From NCBI GenBank assembly GCA_947069175.1, contig CAMTDV010000013.1, forward strand, positions 15,295,001 to 15,359,000: DNA of 64,000 nt, in the 5' to 3' direction. This DNA comes from Scalesia atractyloides. Lineage: Eukaryota; Streptophyta; Magnoliopsida; Asterales; Asteraceae. Positions within the stretch are counted from its first letter, which is position 1; each line of letters begins with the position of its first letter. A program made the position numbers and the translations under genes. Below, piece after piece: positions 21,847 through 33,978 of this stretch. The notes below the pieces were generated by a model. The model did not search any database. It was not told where the DNA came from and saw only the letters and a program-made list of their open reading frames with translations.

Positions 21847-22302
21847 CTAAAAAATGAACAATCCTGCAACTGCAACAACACCGGACACGATAGAAGCCTT
21901 CAAGGTATGGGCAGAGTCTTCCATGTATTCGGATTCTAGATCCTCAGCCTCTGGTGCTTCAGCATCAGGATCCGGTGCTTCAGCGTCTTCTTCTGTTGCA
22001 TCAGTGCCAGAATCCGGTGGTGCTGGTGGGCTAGCGTTTGATTCTTCGGCAGATGGGCTCGGTGATGAACCATCAGCGCTTGTGGGAGCAGATGGAGATG
22101 GAGATGGAGAAGTAGGTGAGGGACCCTTGGATGGAGATGGGGCATTAGATGGCTTAGGGCGTGTAGATGGCGATGGTGTCGATCCCTTTCCTGGACCGTT
22201 TGGCGGTGATGCTTTGGGGGCGTTTGTCGGTGGATCGGCTGCGGTGACGAGGCCAACTATGGTGATGAAAATGAGAAGGGGAAGAACCAATGATTGTGCC
22301 AT
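21847..22302 (-). CDS. Classical arabinogalactan protein, GPI-anchored
   Basis: A single-exon 151-codon gene. Residues 1-21 form a signal peptide (hydrophobic LVLPLLIFITIVGLV, likely cut after VTA). Residues ~22-95 are rich in Pro, Ser, Ala and Thr with many Ser-Pro and Ala-Pro pairs, the sites for Pro hydroxylation and arabinogalactan addition. Residues ~97-129 are acidic (Glu/Asp/Ala). The last ~16 residues are hydrophobic (ending GVVAVAGLFIF), a GPI-anchor signal. This is the layout of a classical AGP, a cell-surface proteoglycan linked to wall and signalling roles. TATA-like sites lie about 130-170 bp upstream (near 22435 and 22468). The right end of the copia array lies 159 bp beyond the stop codon and may reach the 3' UTR. 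The exact family member cannot be named. Confidence 0.85.
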   Translation of the reverse strand: MAQSLVLPLLIFITIVGLVTAADPPTNAPKASPPNGPGKGSTPSPSTRPKPSNAPSPSKGPSPTSPSPSPSAPTSADGSSPSPSAEESNASPPAPPDSGTDATEEDAEAPDPDAEAPEAEDLESEYMEDSAHTLKASIVSGVVAVAGLFIF

Positions 22303-22723
22303 TATGCAAAAATGTGAAGATTGTTTGAAAGAGGGAAGTTATGTCTGAATATTTAAAAATTGCATGAGTGTCTCCAAGTTTTAATGTAATGTGGAGGAAA
22401 ATGATATAAAATTATTTACAAAGTGAATGAAGGGATATAAGAGAAGTGGGTGTGAGGTGTGGATATAAATTAGGGAGAGAATTATGGGATTTATTCTAGC
22501 GATTCAAGATAAATTCTAAAAATGGAAAATAACAAAACTTTGATTCCAACAATTGCAAGCTGATAATAAGATGACCCATTGTCTTTCCAAATTGGTCAAT
22601 TACCAATGATAAAATGTACTTCCATTTTATTATCACGAAATTCTTGAGCAGAGTTGATCGCTATATATAATATAATGGACCTTATGTAATTCTGTTAGAG
22701 CAATATGTAGATTTACTGAAACT

Positions 22724-22769
<46 letters not shown>

Positions 22770-24072
22770 CATTTTAGGTTTATTTTCATTTAAATAAAAA
22801 ATAGCTATAAAGAATCTAGAAATGGGTAGAAAACCATTGAAAGTGAAATACCAATGCATATCATTTCTTATAAACATTAGGAAAGCATATGGTATGCGTC
22901 TATGGGATAACTATCCTAGAAGAATTTGCAGAACGTAGTTAACGAAAGTGTTCGTCGGCCAACCCAACCACTTTGCCACGGTCAAATTGACCCCATACTA
23001 TTTATCCAACCTGTCTGATTCACTCAGAAGCTAGCTCTAATGCGCACCTTTTGCAGCCTAACAGTCACACGTTGCAACATTACACAAAACATCAGTCCTT
23101 GGTCCAGATTCCAACACTTGTGAAATCAGAAGCTCGGGCATAAATATGGTCATCTCCTCAATAGTCAAATAACCTTACATCAAGCAATGATTTGGTAAAT
23201 AAGTCAGCTTTCTACTTTTTGGTACAGTGAAAATAATACTATCATGTATACTAATATCATGTATTTTTGAAGATAGTTCCACTGCAGCCCATTGCCTATA
23301 AGCCAAAATCTATTATCTCTAGTCACAAAGAAAAAAATATAGTTAAGTTTTCAGAATACATGGAATCAAAGAGCATGAAATTTAGAACATATACTTCTAA
23401 AGGCATGTCAAACAACAAGATCCAGCAATTACTTACTGTTTTTATCATATCGGGTTATACTTCTTTGCCATGAACACGAGTCCTGTCTCTTGTGATCAGT
23501 AAGTAGAAACCACGTATCATCAAGACAAGATAATATTTCAATTCATATGAAAAATACTTCTGAAAAACTCCAAACAACAAAACTAAAGGACACAATATTT
23601 AAATCATTGAGGCCTTCTAGTTTAAGCAATCAACACACATATAAGAGATATGCAACTTCTGGTTGTATATAAAACTTACTTAGGTGCACACAGATCTCTG
23701 TTGTCAAGGCTCATCTCGGCTCGCGGCTAGGCCCACTTTTTAGGCCCAGCACAACCTTCTCGCTTCACTTCAAACCGCCACTTTCAGGCCCATTTATCAA
23801 GCCAAGTCCCCATGGAATTCCGACCAAAAATCGTCTGAACAAGTTTGAACAGGTCTAAAACAATTATACCAACCTTAAACAAACCTGGAATCAAACTAAA
23901 ACAACCTAAATTGTCCTTAAAGAAGCCTAAAACATGTCTAAAACCCCTTAAAATGTATTTTATACGATACGTCTTGCCTAAAAAAGCCCTCGCTTTGTAA
24001 GCGCCTTGCACCGAAGCCTAAGGCTCACACTTTGCGCCTAAGACAACCATGACATAGACGCACACCTCAACC
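22303..24072. other. AGP upstream region and intergenic DNA
   Basis: Holds the AGP promoter side (22303-22700), a TA microsatellite near 22730-22762, and A/T-rich DNA without a credible gene. 23697-24050 may be an old MITE: its ends (gttgtcaaggc and gcctaagacaac) are roughly inverted, but no target duplication is visible. Confidence 0.5.
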
Positions 24073-24551
24073 TTTGGGACTAGGGGTGCAAACGAGCCGA
24101 GCCGAGCCGAGCTCGACCAGGCTTGAGCTCAAGATCGTTTAACTTATGGAAGCTCGAGCTCGGCTCGACTTGAGCTCTATTTCTAAAGCTCGAGCTCAGC
24201 TCGAAGGTAATTTATCAAGCTTGAGCTCGGCTCGGGCTCAACTCGTTTAGTATTTATTAATTAATTTATATTAATTATAATTATTATTGTACATATAATT
24301 TAGTTATTTTTTATATTTATATAAATGGTAAATATTATTATTTAAATATATGTTTAATATATTAACGAAAAAATATATAAACAAAAAGTTCGGTTAAGGC
24401 TCGCGAGCCGGCTCGAGCTCGATAAGCGAAGCTCGGGCTCGTTTACTAAACAAGCTTGTTTTTAGGCTCGGGCTCGTTTAAGCTCGGCTTGTTCGAGCTT
24501 TTTTTCGAGCTGCGCTCGAGTAGCCCGGCTCGTTTGCACCCTATTTGGGAC
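24073..24551. mobile_element. hAT-type MITE with perfect 8-bp target duplication
   Basis: The 463-bp element at 24081-24543 has terminal inverted repeats (taggggtgcaaacgagcc at the left, the inverse of taggtgcaaacgagcc-like sequence at the right with one base missing). It is flanked on both sides by tttgggac (24073-24080 and 24544-24551). The inside is rich in gctcgagctc-like motifs and A/T. No transposase. The taggggtgcaaa end and 8-bp duplication identify the hAT superfamily. Confidence 0.85.
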
Positions 24552-25276
24552 CATAACGCTTTACGCCTTTTTAAACCCATAGCATATACCCAGTTTCCAC
24601 CCTCTCATACACACATAAAACGCCAAACTTCTTTATCAAACACAAAACCATTAAAATGAATTCATACCAAAACCAAACAAAAACAATAACCAACTTAACC
24701 GCTTTCGAATTTTAGATACTTCAACTCACAATGCAAGTATTTTAAAGATAACATTAACTCAGACTAACTAACACCTTCATACTGAATAAACTTACTAAAC
24801 CTATTCGATTAAAACCCGATTAAACCCGATATCGCTTATGTTTTCCTTCGCAGACACTTTTGCAGGTTCTTCAACTTATGTTTGTTCATCTTCTTCTTCT
24901 TCTTCACACCATCCGCCCAAATTATTCGATCTTCATCACCCGAAACAACCACTTTTTCTGCTAAAACCGGTTTACAGTATCCAAGTTTAGAAATTGGATA
25001 CAGTAAAAGCTCAAATGCAAAGCTAGAGTAAACAGTTGAAAACAGAGGATTAGGGTTTGGTTTGTCGGGTGATTTGAGTGGATTGTTGAAGAAGGGGATC
25101 GGGTAAACTGGTCGGGTAAGAGAGGATGTTGAGATTTGGAATCAGGGTTGTGACTGGGAGTTGTTTATTAACAAGTTTTTGGAGAATGGAAGCCATTGAT
25201 GAGAGCTACAAGATGAAAACTTAAGGTTTAACAGCCAAAAAAAGAAACAAAAAATGGTGTAAAAAATTAAAAGCTT
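24552..25276. other. Intergenic, no gene recognised
   Basis: Unique-looking DNA with a short Ser/CT-rich stretch near 24880-24910. No start, splice or protein motif I can support. Confidence 0.35.
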
Positions 25277-25337
25277 GCCCCCATGCAGGATCGAACTACA
25301 TTACAAGACTGGCGCTCTACCATTGAGCTATAGGGGC
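25277..25337 (-). pseudogene. tRNA-Thr(UGU) gene lacking part of the anticodon/T region
   Basis: The minus strand shows an acceptor GCCCCTA pairing with TGGGGGC, a complete D arm (GCTC AATGGTA GAGC, A box), and an anticodon loop CTTGTAA (UGU, Thr). The T-loop TTCGATC lies in a B box followed by CTGCA. The total is 61 nt against 72-73: about 11 nt of the 3' anticodon strand, variable loop and 5' T strand are missing. The cloverleaf cannot close, so it is most likely a pseudogene. Confidence 0.65.
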
Positions 25338-25897
25338 ACTGATGTTTGGTGAAGTCGTTAATAGCTCTTTCATAGAATTTGAGGTTTATTTTATATTATA
25401 TTATATATTTTTTTAATATAGTAAAATCATAAATTGGATGCTACTTAAAAAAGAACTTTTTTGAACATCCGCTTTCTGCATCTAAGAGGATTGTCACTCC
25501 ACCAAATTTTTTGAGGGAAAATTTTATATTATAAAAGTGATTCGTAAGTGTTTGTGAGCAAAAGGAGATAAAATATTACTGTTTATTTGAATATTTAAGG
25601 GGACACTGTTTGTCCTTTATATTTTTTTACTATATTTTGAAAGTGGTTATTAGTAGAGTAGAGAAAAATTTAATGGTAAATGTATTAAAAAATATTACTT
25701 AATTAAAAGAAGAGATCCTAATGTATTTATTTTTAGTAGAATTATAATGTGTATTTGGTGGAAGGGATGTGAATGCTCTAACATTTCACTTTGAGGACTT
25801 GTACTTACACCACTTTTATGGGAATAAATATCCTACCACTAAACCACTAGGTTATAAGTGAGTGTATGTGCATCGTATAATTTTATAAGAGGGAAGT
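25338..25897. other. Intergenic, A/T-rich
   Basis: No gene or clear element seen. Confidence 0.35.
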
Positions 25898-27927
25898 TGT
25901 CACACCCAAATCGATGACGGAATTATCAGAGTGAGACGAAAACGAGATTGCAATAGACTTCATGATGACTAATTATGACAAATATTTAAAGTAACGATTT
26001 TTTCATTTCATGATAACGGGGAATACATTGTTTCAAAAGGAAAGTACAACATTTAGAACACAACAATTTAAACAACAAAACATAAATTTAAGTGCGTTCT
26101 AGTCCTTGCTACAAGATTTCTTTTCAACGCATCAATATCAAGCTCCTGTAATATATATTAGAGTAACATGTAAACACCAAAGCATTAGTGAGCATACAAG
26201 TTTAGTGTACTAGCATATGTATAAAAGAGTGTTAACGCAATCCACATGGCAAGAAAGCATACTAAAGCATAACATATTATGAACCAGCATGCATCACATA
26301 CGTGTCAACCCAAAGATTTCCCTAGCTTAATCTTGTCGTCGCAACAATAACACCGTTTGTAAGATTACTTAACATATACCCAACAAGGGCAGTGTGCTAC
26401 TCTTATAACGCTATACATGTTAAGAGAGGCTCGTACGAAGTTATGACAAAGTATAGTGCAAGAATGACTTCTAGCATGCATGTATTTCTAAAGTATAAAC
26501 GTATAAAGCATGTATAACAAATTCGTTTGTATGAATTTAGTAGTTGCGTAAGTGTGTTCGTGTAAGTTTTAATACGGAATAATTGCACCCAAAAGTGTGA
26601 AAACTGGAAGAGGGTCATGTATACTCACGGTCTGCGAAGTAATTCCACTTAGTGAGTTTGTCAAGTCTTGAGTTTTTGGAACACCGAAGTTACCCTAAAA
26701 GGGAAACGGAGGTGTGTGAGTTGCGATTTTTAACGGATTATCTTCGGAATTTAGAAGTTAACATATTATGAATGTAAATCAAAGTACCATGAGAATGGTC
26801 ATGCGATGAGGTAAGATGAATTCCATCCATTTAACCTCATTATATGATTCACCAAAGCACAAAATCATCAACTTAGTTGATGATTTCTGTTGGTCATGAA
26901 TATGAACTAAAAATGGAAATTCAAAAGCTATCAAATCTTAAAACAACTAAGTAATCACGCTAGATGCATGCATCCCAAACATGGGGAGTATTTTGGGATA
27001 TGATGTAGCCTTGTCCTTTTGTTGGAAATTGTTTTAAGATTTAGTTTATGAATCTAAACTAAAGTTTAAATAAATGAGGTAGTGGAACAAGGTTGGAGAG
27101 ACAATGTTTCCATGGTTCACACATTCACCAAAACACAAAGTCTTTCAACGTTGAAAGTTGAAAGCTTAAATGGTTCCAACACATTTGAAGTCATTTGAGA
27201 CTTTTAGGGCAGAATTTTAGGAAGGTTTAAGCCTCATTTCTTGTGGAAATCAACCCAAAACACAAACCAATTACTATAAGTTTAGTTAGGAGCATGGTTG
27301 GTGTAAGTTTCCATCAAGTTTTAAGCAAGTTATATAAGTTTGAAGAAGATAAGTTAAAATAGAATTTTCATGCTACTTTAGACCTCAAATGTGGCGAGGT
27401 TCCACCTTAGTTTGCCATGACAAGCTTATGGAAACATTCCTATGGCTTGTTCAAGTAGTTTGGAAGAAGAAATGTGGAGAAAAGTGAGTGAAAACTCACT
27501 TAGAACACTTGGGCGTCGCCGACGGGGTCTAGAATTGTGCGTTGCTGAAATTTTTGCGTAGGCAGTAGGTTAGTATCGGGAGTCAGGGGTGGCGTCGTTG
27601 ACGCCATGAGGGACCGTCACCGACGCCCCTTCTGGTCTGCAGACGCTATCTTAACTCAAACAGCTTATAAAATCCATTTTGAGCCCCGTTCCAGCCCGAA
27701 ATGATTCATGAAGTCTCGTAACCTCCTGTAACCTTCCGTAATGTTCCTACCCAGGTTATTATAATGGGATACTCACAATTTATTCCCGTTCCCAATTCAA
27801 AATATAACATTGAAATCTCAAAATACTTACTTGTGTTGCGCCTCGGAACGAACACACGTACGCACGAGCTCTCAGATTGAGTTTAAGTACTCTAGCTTTG
27901 TTTGATACTTGAATCCCTCAAACCTGG
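25898..27927 (-). mobile_element. Old gypsy-like LTR/internal remnant
   Basis: Begins TGTCACACCC, the same edge motif as the gypsy LTR at 4540, and continues as non-coding DNA to the primer site at 27928. No open Gag or Pol frame survives. It may be an LTR of one family fused to the internal leader of another. Boundaries are uncertain. Confidence 0.45.
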
Positions 27928-27939
27928 GTTCTGATACCA
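27928..27939 (-). other. Degenerate primer-binding site
   Basis: Minus strand TGGTATCAGAAC, one change from the initiator tRNA-Met type, three bases from the LTR start. Confidence 0.6.
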
Positions 27940-27942
27940 ACT

Positions 27943-29761
27943 TGGAACGCCCAAGTTCATTCAAGGTTAAAATGCCATAACAAATTTGAACCATTCCTTC
28001 CGTAACATAAATTTTACCAAAATACCCTTATGATTAATTATAACGATCACAGTCGTCAAAGCTCTTTTTTACAACATTAGTTTAAACTACCAAACAACAA
28101 CTAACAATTTAACTTACTTACAAAAGACATTAAGTATAAAATTGACATTTACAACCCAAAAAGAGTTTTGACCCGTTTGACATTAAACATAACCGGAAGC
28201 GCATAGAGGGCAATGAGGTGCGTTTGTCCCAAGCTCGCGATTCCTAAGCATGCAATTTTCCTATCATTCACATCACAAAAATATATTCATAAGTATGTGT
28301 CATTAAACACTAAAACTACATTATTCATGTTATTTTATTTTTTATCTTATTTGACCCGTTAGCAAGGTCATACTCCTATATCATACTTTATGTATTTATT
28401 TCATATATACCATAATTCGTCTACAACAAATTTATTCTTCATCATTCCATCATCTTCAAAGTTACACATTCCATTGATATATTCTTTTTGGGTCAAAATC
28501 TAACAATTTTCATATTCTATCATTTTTGGGTTATTTGACCCATTCATAACAAGTCAACATAGCGACCACTTCATTCTTATTACTAATTTATTCATCTTGA
28601 CTCGTTTTACAACAAGTCATATCATACATTATAATTATCGTAAACTTCTACTCATTTTGACCCGTTAGTTACGGGTCAATTCGAATCCTTTACTTTTTTA
28701 TTCCTAATGATTACTTCAAAGCTCAACTCATCAATTTACTATATTCTATACTACAACTTTCAAATAAATTAATATAATGAAATTATCACCTTAATTTACA
28801 TTAAGAATAGACGAAGTTCATATGAACTTATCTTTATCTTGCTTTGTTTGCGACCCGGATTGGCTCGTGCTCTCTTCCTTTACTCCTACAATGTCATACC
28901 CACATTTTTAATTTGATGCTTCTATCTCATACTTACATTATATAGAGGGCCAACAATTCATTATTATTATTTTTTTCAATCCAAATCATTTAACATCATA
29001 TAAACATGGGTTCCTCATCATTACATAAAAACTACTACTCAAGACATTTCATCAAACACTTTGTGTGCATACAATAAAACATGGTGTACAAGGATCTTAT
29101 GCACAATCTTACGAGTTCATATCAAAATCATCATCTTCAACTAAATTCATAAAACTTTCATACTAAATCATTTTCATCAAACAAATATTCACTACAAGCA
29201 ACTTCATACATGATCATTACACTAATTTGCACATTTAACATCATCTTCATAACATTACTCCTATAAGTGGATTTTCATCAAAACATCAAAATAACCAGAA
29301 ATTCAAGCATGATTCTTGTTTCATGAAATGATTCTAACTCATTATCATTCTAATTTCACATAAATTTATGGATTTCTTGAAACCCATTTCATACAAAACC
29401 ATCAAAACATAAAATTCTACTTACTTTGTGCTCTAGTGTGCTTAGATGATTAAGAATTCAAGGGCATGCATAGGTTATAATCAAGATAAATACTTCAATT
29501 TGCTGATTTTATGATGACAAGGGGTTTCCCCATTCTTTCTCTGGCTCCTGGCGACACACACACCCCCTGAGGTGTGTGTGTGTTTGTGTTTTGTTTCAAT
29601 TTTATCATCCCACCTTCCATTTATGTCAATTTTGGCCCCTTATGTTTAGTGTTTATATTTTATGGCCTATTACTTTCTTTTTAGTTAAACCTTACTTATT
29701 ACTAACTAGGTTCATAATATTAATTATATGTACACATACATAAAGATTTGGGGGTGTTACA
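27943..29761 (-). repeat. Gypsy-type LTR, ~1.8 kb
   Basis: Starts TGGAACGCCC next to the primer site and ends GGGTGTTACA. It contains several diverged ttgacccgtt motifs and a GT/CA palindrome near 29552. There is no matching partner LTR in the window, so it is probably a remnant of a truncated minus-strand element. Confidence 0.55.
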
Positions 29762-30330
29762 CTGGTTAAAAAATTACAGTATTGCCATCTCTTTAACTTT
29801 TGGCAAATTACGATTTTTCCCTAGCCTAAAATTATAATTTTGGCTCCAGTTAAAAATTATAGTATTGTCATTGTTTTAATTTTTTTTAAAGGGTGTAGGG
29901 GAATAGTGTCCAGCTGCTGCATAGCACTCCCCTATTGGCCCGGGTATGTTACTATTTTACCCCTAGTTCAAAATTATGAATTTGCCCCTGTTCAAAATTA
30001 TGATTTTCCCCTGTTTAAAATTACAGTATTCCATCGCTTTAGCTTTTGACAAACTACGATTTTACCTGCAACCAAAAAATAATTTTGCCCTCAGTTCAAA
30101 ATTATAGTTTTGCCGTCGTTTTAGTTTTTTAGGAAAACCATAGAAATATTTTGTTTTAATTGGTTGACTCGATTTAATTTTTCATTCGTGTCAAGGAGTT
30201 GCCTAACACTCGCTCATTAGTTCTAACAAATTACAGTTTTGTCTCGAGCTCAAAATTACGATCTTACCGTCGTTTTAGTTTTTTTTTCTAAAAAAGCTAT
30301 GATAGTGTTTTTTTAAATTGGTTGAAAAAT
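29762..30330. repeat. Diverged tandem repeat (aaaattacagttttgcc-type)
   Basis: At least six imperfect copies of a ~50-bp unit with aaaattatgattttgcc and cgttttagtttttt motifs. Non-coding. The element type is unknown. Confidence 0.5.
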
Positions 30331-31128
30331 ATTCGAACTATCGCCCCGCAACACGGACAAGACATCAACTAGTTACATTGATATTAGGAACCTTTTGTAA
30401 AAGTACTTAATCCAATTTTATAATCCAAGGTCTCTTTCAATGTAGGCTTCCTATGTAAAAGTACTAATTCAATTTTATAATCCAAAGTCTCTTTTAATAG
30501 GGGCTTACTATTTTTCTTAGCTTGGATTCTCTTTGGATTACTCCCTAGGGTACACATCTTTTCTTGTGTTCTCTTTGTAGCATTCACATCCTAACTACCA
30601 AAATCTTTAAGAAGAGGTTTTTATATTATAAAATGTATAAAAGGTGGTTGTAAGTATGAATAGTAATTTTATTTTATAATAATATATAGTTTTTTTAATA
30701 TTTTTTATTTAATATTACAATATTTATCATTATATTTATTTTAAGTTTTAACGTATTTTTACTTTTTTAGAATCATAATTCCTTTATTATTTGTTTTTTG
30801 TTTTTAATAATTCTTTTTTATTTTTTTAAATTATATTTATTTTCTTAATTAATTTATATCTTTTTAATAACATCCGTTCTTTAATTTTTTTCTCGATATT
30901 ATGGTATAAGTTTTGTTAAAAACGAAGTTTTATTAAAAATTGAGTATTTATTTGGTATTGTAAAATGGTACGACGATAAACTGAACCAATTCTAATGGTT
31001 GGGCTTTCTAAACAACGTGATTCATTTTCAAATAACGTTTGTTTTACATTATTATTTGTTCCATTTCACTGCAACGCGCGACGTCAACAAGTATAATTGG
31101 AAAGTGATCATGAATAGAAATCTGACTT

Positions 31129-31183
<55 letters not shown>

Positions 31184-31926
31184 TTGTTGTTGAAGAATAA
31201 TGAATAGTAATTTCAAATTTATATTAGTATAAAGATTTTTTAATATTTTATTATTATAATATCTTATTATTATATTATATATATATATATTTTTTTTTTT
31301 AAAACCATATTACCTTTTCTGATTTACCTTTTGTTTTTATAATTCTTTTTTTAAATTATATTACCTTAATCCATAAATTTAAAATTTCTTTAACAACTTT
31401 TATTCGTTAATTAAAAAAAAACTTAAGTATACAGTTGTGTTTTTTTTCTCCTCTGGAGATTCCGATATAAGTATTATTAAAAATGAAGTTGTATTCAAGC
31501 AAGAGTATTTATTTGGTATCGTTTCACGGTACGGTGATAAACTAAACCGATTTACCTGTTTGGCTTTTGAAACAACATGCTTCATTTTCATTTTCAAATA
31601 TCGTTTGTTTAATATTATCATTTGCTCCATTTCGCTGTAACGCCCGACGCCAATTTAACCCAATGTATTATAATAAAAGACATTTTTTATTTATATTAAT
31701 GGAACACATGATGATATTAAAAACAAAAAGAATACATTTTCTTTATTACAAACCGTTAACCTATTTTTTTTTGAAAAAATAAACAATATATTCAACTTCA
31801 AACCAAACCATAAAGAGAAATAATTTAATCAACCTATTCTTTTTGAAAATAATAAACAAAATATTCAACTTCAAACTAAACCGTAAAGAGTAAAAGAATT
31901 TAAAAATACAAAATGGATTAACTATG

Positions 31927-31982
<56 letters not shown>

Positions 31983-32024
31983 GCAACAATAAAATATGGA
32001 TTAAAAACAAAATGTAAAACGTAG
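30331..32024. other. A/T-rich intergenic with TA microsatellites
   Basis: TA repeats at about 31135-31181 and 31932-31980. Two similar blocks (around 30600-31100 and 31200-31660, sharing gttttacattattatttgctccattt-like text) suggest an old duplication. No gene. Confidence 0.45.
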
Positions 32025-33210
32025 TGATGATAAGTGATGGGTAGTCCATTGGACAACCTCAAGTGCTTTAAAACGATCAATATTTCGCAATTAATTGGGT
32101 TAACCATTAGGATTTGATTACGGTGTGTATGGCGTTGCAGGTACCGAAGAGCATAAACAAGCGATTTTCACGTGCTTTGATGGGAGCTTGCACTTGGCCA
32201 AGAGATGATGGAGACATGGAAAGTTGATAAGAGAATAAAAGTGGAAAAACTGGTGACCACCGTAAGCTACGGTGGGCACCGTAGCTTACGATGAGGTCTG
32301 AAATCTTCTATGCACTGTAAGCCAGACTCTTGGGACCGTAAGGAGATTGCTGACCACCGTAAGCTACGGTGGGCACCATAGCTTACGGTGGTGACCTGCG
32401 AGAAAAGTGTAACAACCTTTTTTAATTCGGTTTTGAAGGGTCTTTTGGCATATCGATCATTGGGAAACGTTTTGGCAAAGTAGAGAGGCGATTTTGGGTG
32501 ATTCATTTGGTTCAAGAACAATTTCTAACATTTTGTTTGGTGTTTATGATTCATATGAACATAACATTTGAAGGTGTGATGATTGCATGACCATGAGTGG
32601 CTAAACTCATTGTGATCATCCTAGGTTGAAGGTTTGCTTGAAACAATTGTGTTTTGATCTTTAATTTCTAGAATAATAGACTTGCAATATATGTAGTTTA
32701 TTATGGTGTTTGAATATTTGTTGGTAAATTATTGATTGATGTTTTGATCTTAGCCTTAATCGTACGTTCTTGGTGTCATTGAGAATCGAGATATCATGGG
32801 AGGGTTTAGGGTTGGATATTGATTAATTGGTCATCGGGTGACAACCTCGCATCTTAGTAATCTGAGTACTTAGTTCCCTTTTATCACGAACAAATAGTCA
32901 TACACGAGTCATGTCTATGTGGCTCTTTTTAGTTGGATTTGAAACATAAGTGTTAATTGAAACCGGAAACTTAGGATGATTGCTTGCTTCTAATCTGTTT
33001 TAACAACCAATAGTTGAATTGTAATTTGTTTAATTTTAAAACCAAAACACTAAAAACCTTGAATTCATTTTCTTGCGTTTTAGATAAATTACTCAATTTA
33101 GTATAAACTTTAGATAGCACATATTCCACAACTCCCTGTGTTCGATACCCACTTACCGCTACTATTAGTAGTATTTAGATTAATTTACGTGAGACTACGA
33201 CTTCACGTCA
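32025..33210 (+). repeat. Tat/Athila-type 5' LTR (left end tentative)
   Basis: The right end is fixed by the primer site (cacgtca, then PBS). The left end is set at a TG near 32025 and is a guess. The LTR holds two long palindromes (32262-32291 and 32353-32392). Confidence 0.5.
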
Positions 33211-33215
33211 AATTT

Positions 33216-33233
33216 TGGCGCCGTTGCCGGGGA
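33216..33233 (+). other. Primer-binding site, tRNA-Asp type
   Basis: TGGCGCCGTTGCCGGGGA, the site typical of Athila/Tat (OTA) gypsy elements, six bases after the LTR end. Confidence 0.85.
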
Positions 33234-33349
33234 GTAGTGCGCAACGTGTGTTATTTTTGATAGTATAGTTTGTTATTTTATGGGTTTTCGCTAGTTGTGT
33301 TAATGTGCAGGTTCTTACAGGTGCATGCATACTAGAGGCTCTCACAAGC

Positions 33350-33978
33350 TATCACCACTTGCATTTGATCCGGAGATCGAATGAACTTTGCAAAGAAACA
33401 TGGTTTTGCTACGAGAAAATAAAATCAGTGGTTCACCAACAACACCTACAACACCAATTTCACCGATTAACACCATGGATCCATTACCTTCCACTACAAG
33501 CCAAACATCACCATCCACAGCTCCACCAATTCCTACCACCCATCCTACTTCAACACATGAAGTCAACCCAACCAACACCACATCACCTACAATTACCCAA
33601 ACCGGACCTGTTCCCAACTACAACCCCACATCAATGGTTCCACCATTTTTATCCTTTTTCCCGACTTCCGGTCAATCATATTCTACCCAACAACCATTAC
33701 CAAGTCAATTTCCACCAAGTTCAACCATTGTTCATACATCCTCTACATTTCAATCACCAACCCAACCGGGTTTCCATTATCCATCTTCTCAGTTTGTGCA
33801 ATCTTCGGGTGTAGGAGGAGATGGGTTTGATGACGGGTATGAAGAAAAATTTGGAGGTTACGAAGAAGAGGGTTACTATTACGGAGGAGATGGAGGTAAT
33901 TTGAGACCTCAAGGAGGAATGGTTCACCAACAAAGGCAACAAATGGAACAAGTTCAAGAAGAAACCCATAGGCTATAA
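33350..33978 (+). pseudogene. Tat/Athila-type Gag, N-terminal fragment
   Basis: Just upstream of the open frame the text reads roughly PLAFDPEIE-stop-TL, the well-known start of Tat/Athila Gag, interrupted by a TGA at 33382-33384. The frame from 33388 encodes ~196 codons: a Pro/Thr/Ser-rich linker (residues ~15-140), then a Gly/Tyr/Glu-rich patch (DGYEEKFGGYEEEGYYYGGDGG). The Gag core and zinc knuckle are absent. The sequence runs straight into copia reverse transcriptase remains at about 33975, so the rest of the gypsy element has been lost. The overlapping frame at 33305 is a shadow. Confidence 0.6.

Noticed and set aside
21854..22348. 164-codon plus-strand frame opposite the AGP gene
   Set aside because: It is the antisense of the Pro/Ser-rich repeats. 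The minus frame has a signal peptide and GPI signal and is the real gene.
25898..29761. One single intact LTR or complete element
   Set aside because: An internal primer site at 27928 shows at least two parts, and the flanks (gaagt and ctggt) do not match as a target duplication.
30999..31193. Frame ending in an Ile-Tyr repeat
   Set aside because: A translated TA microsatellite.
33305..33814. 169-codon His/Pro-rich frame
   Set aside because: Overlaps the Tat-type Gag fragment in another frame. The composition is a by-product of its Pro/Thr codons.
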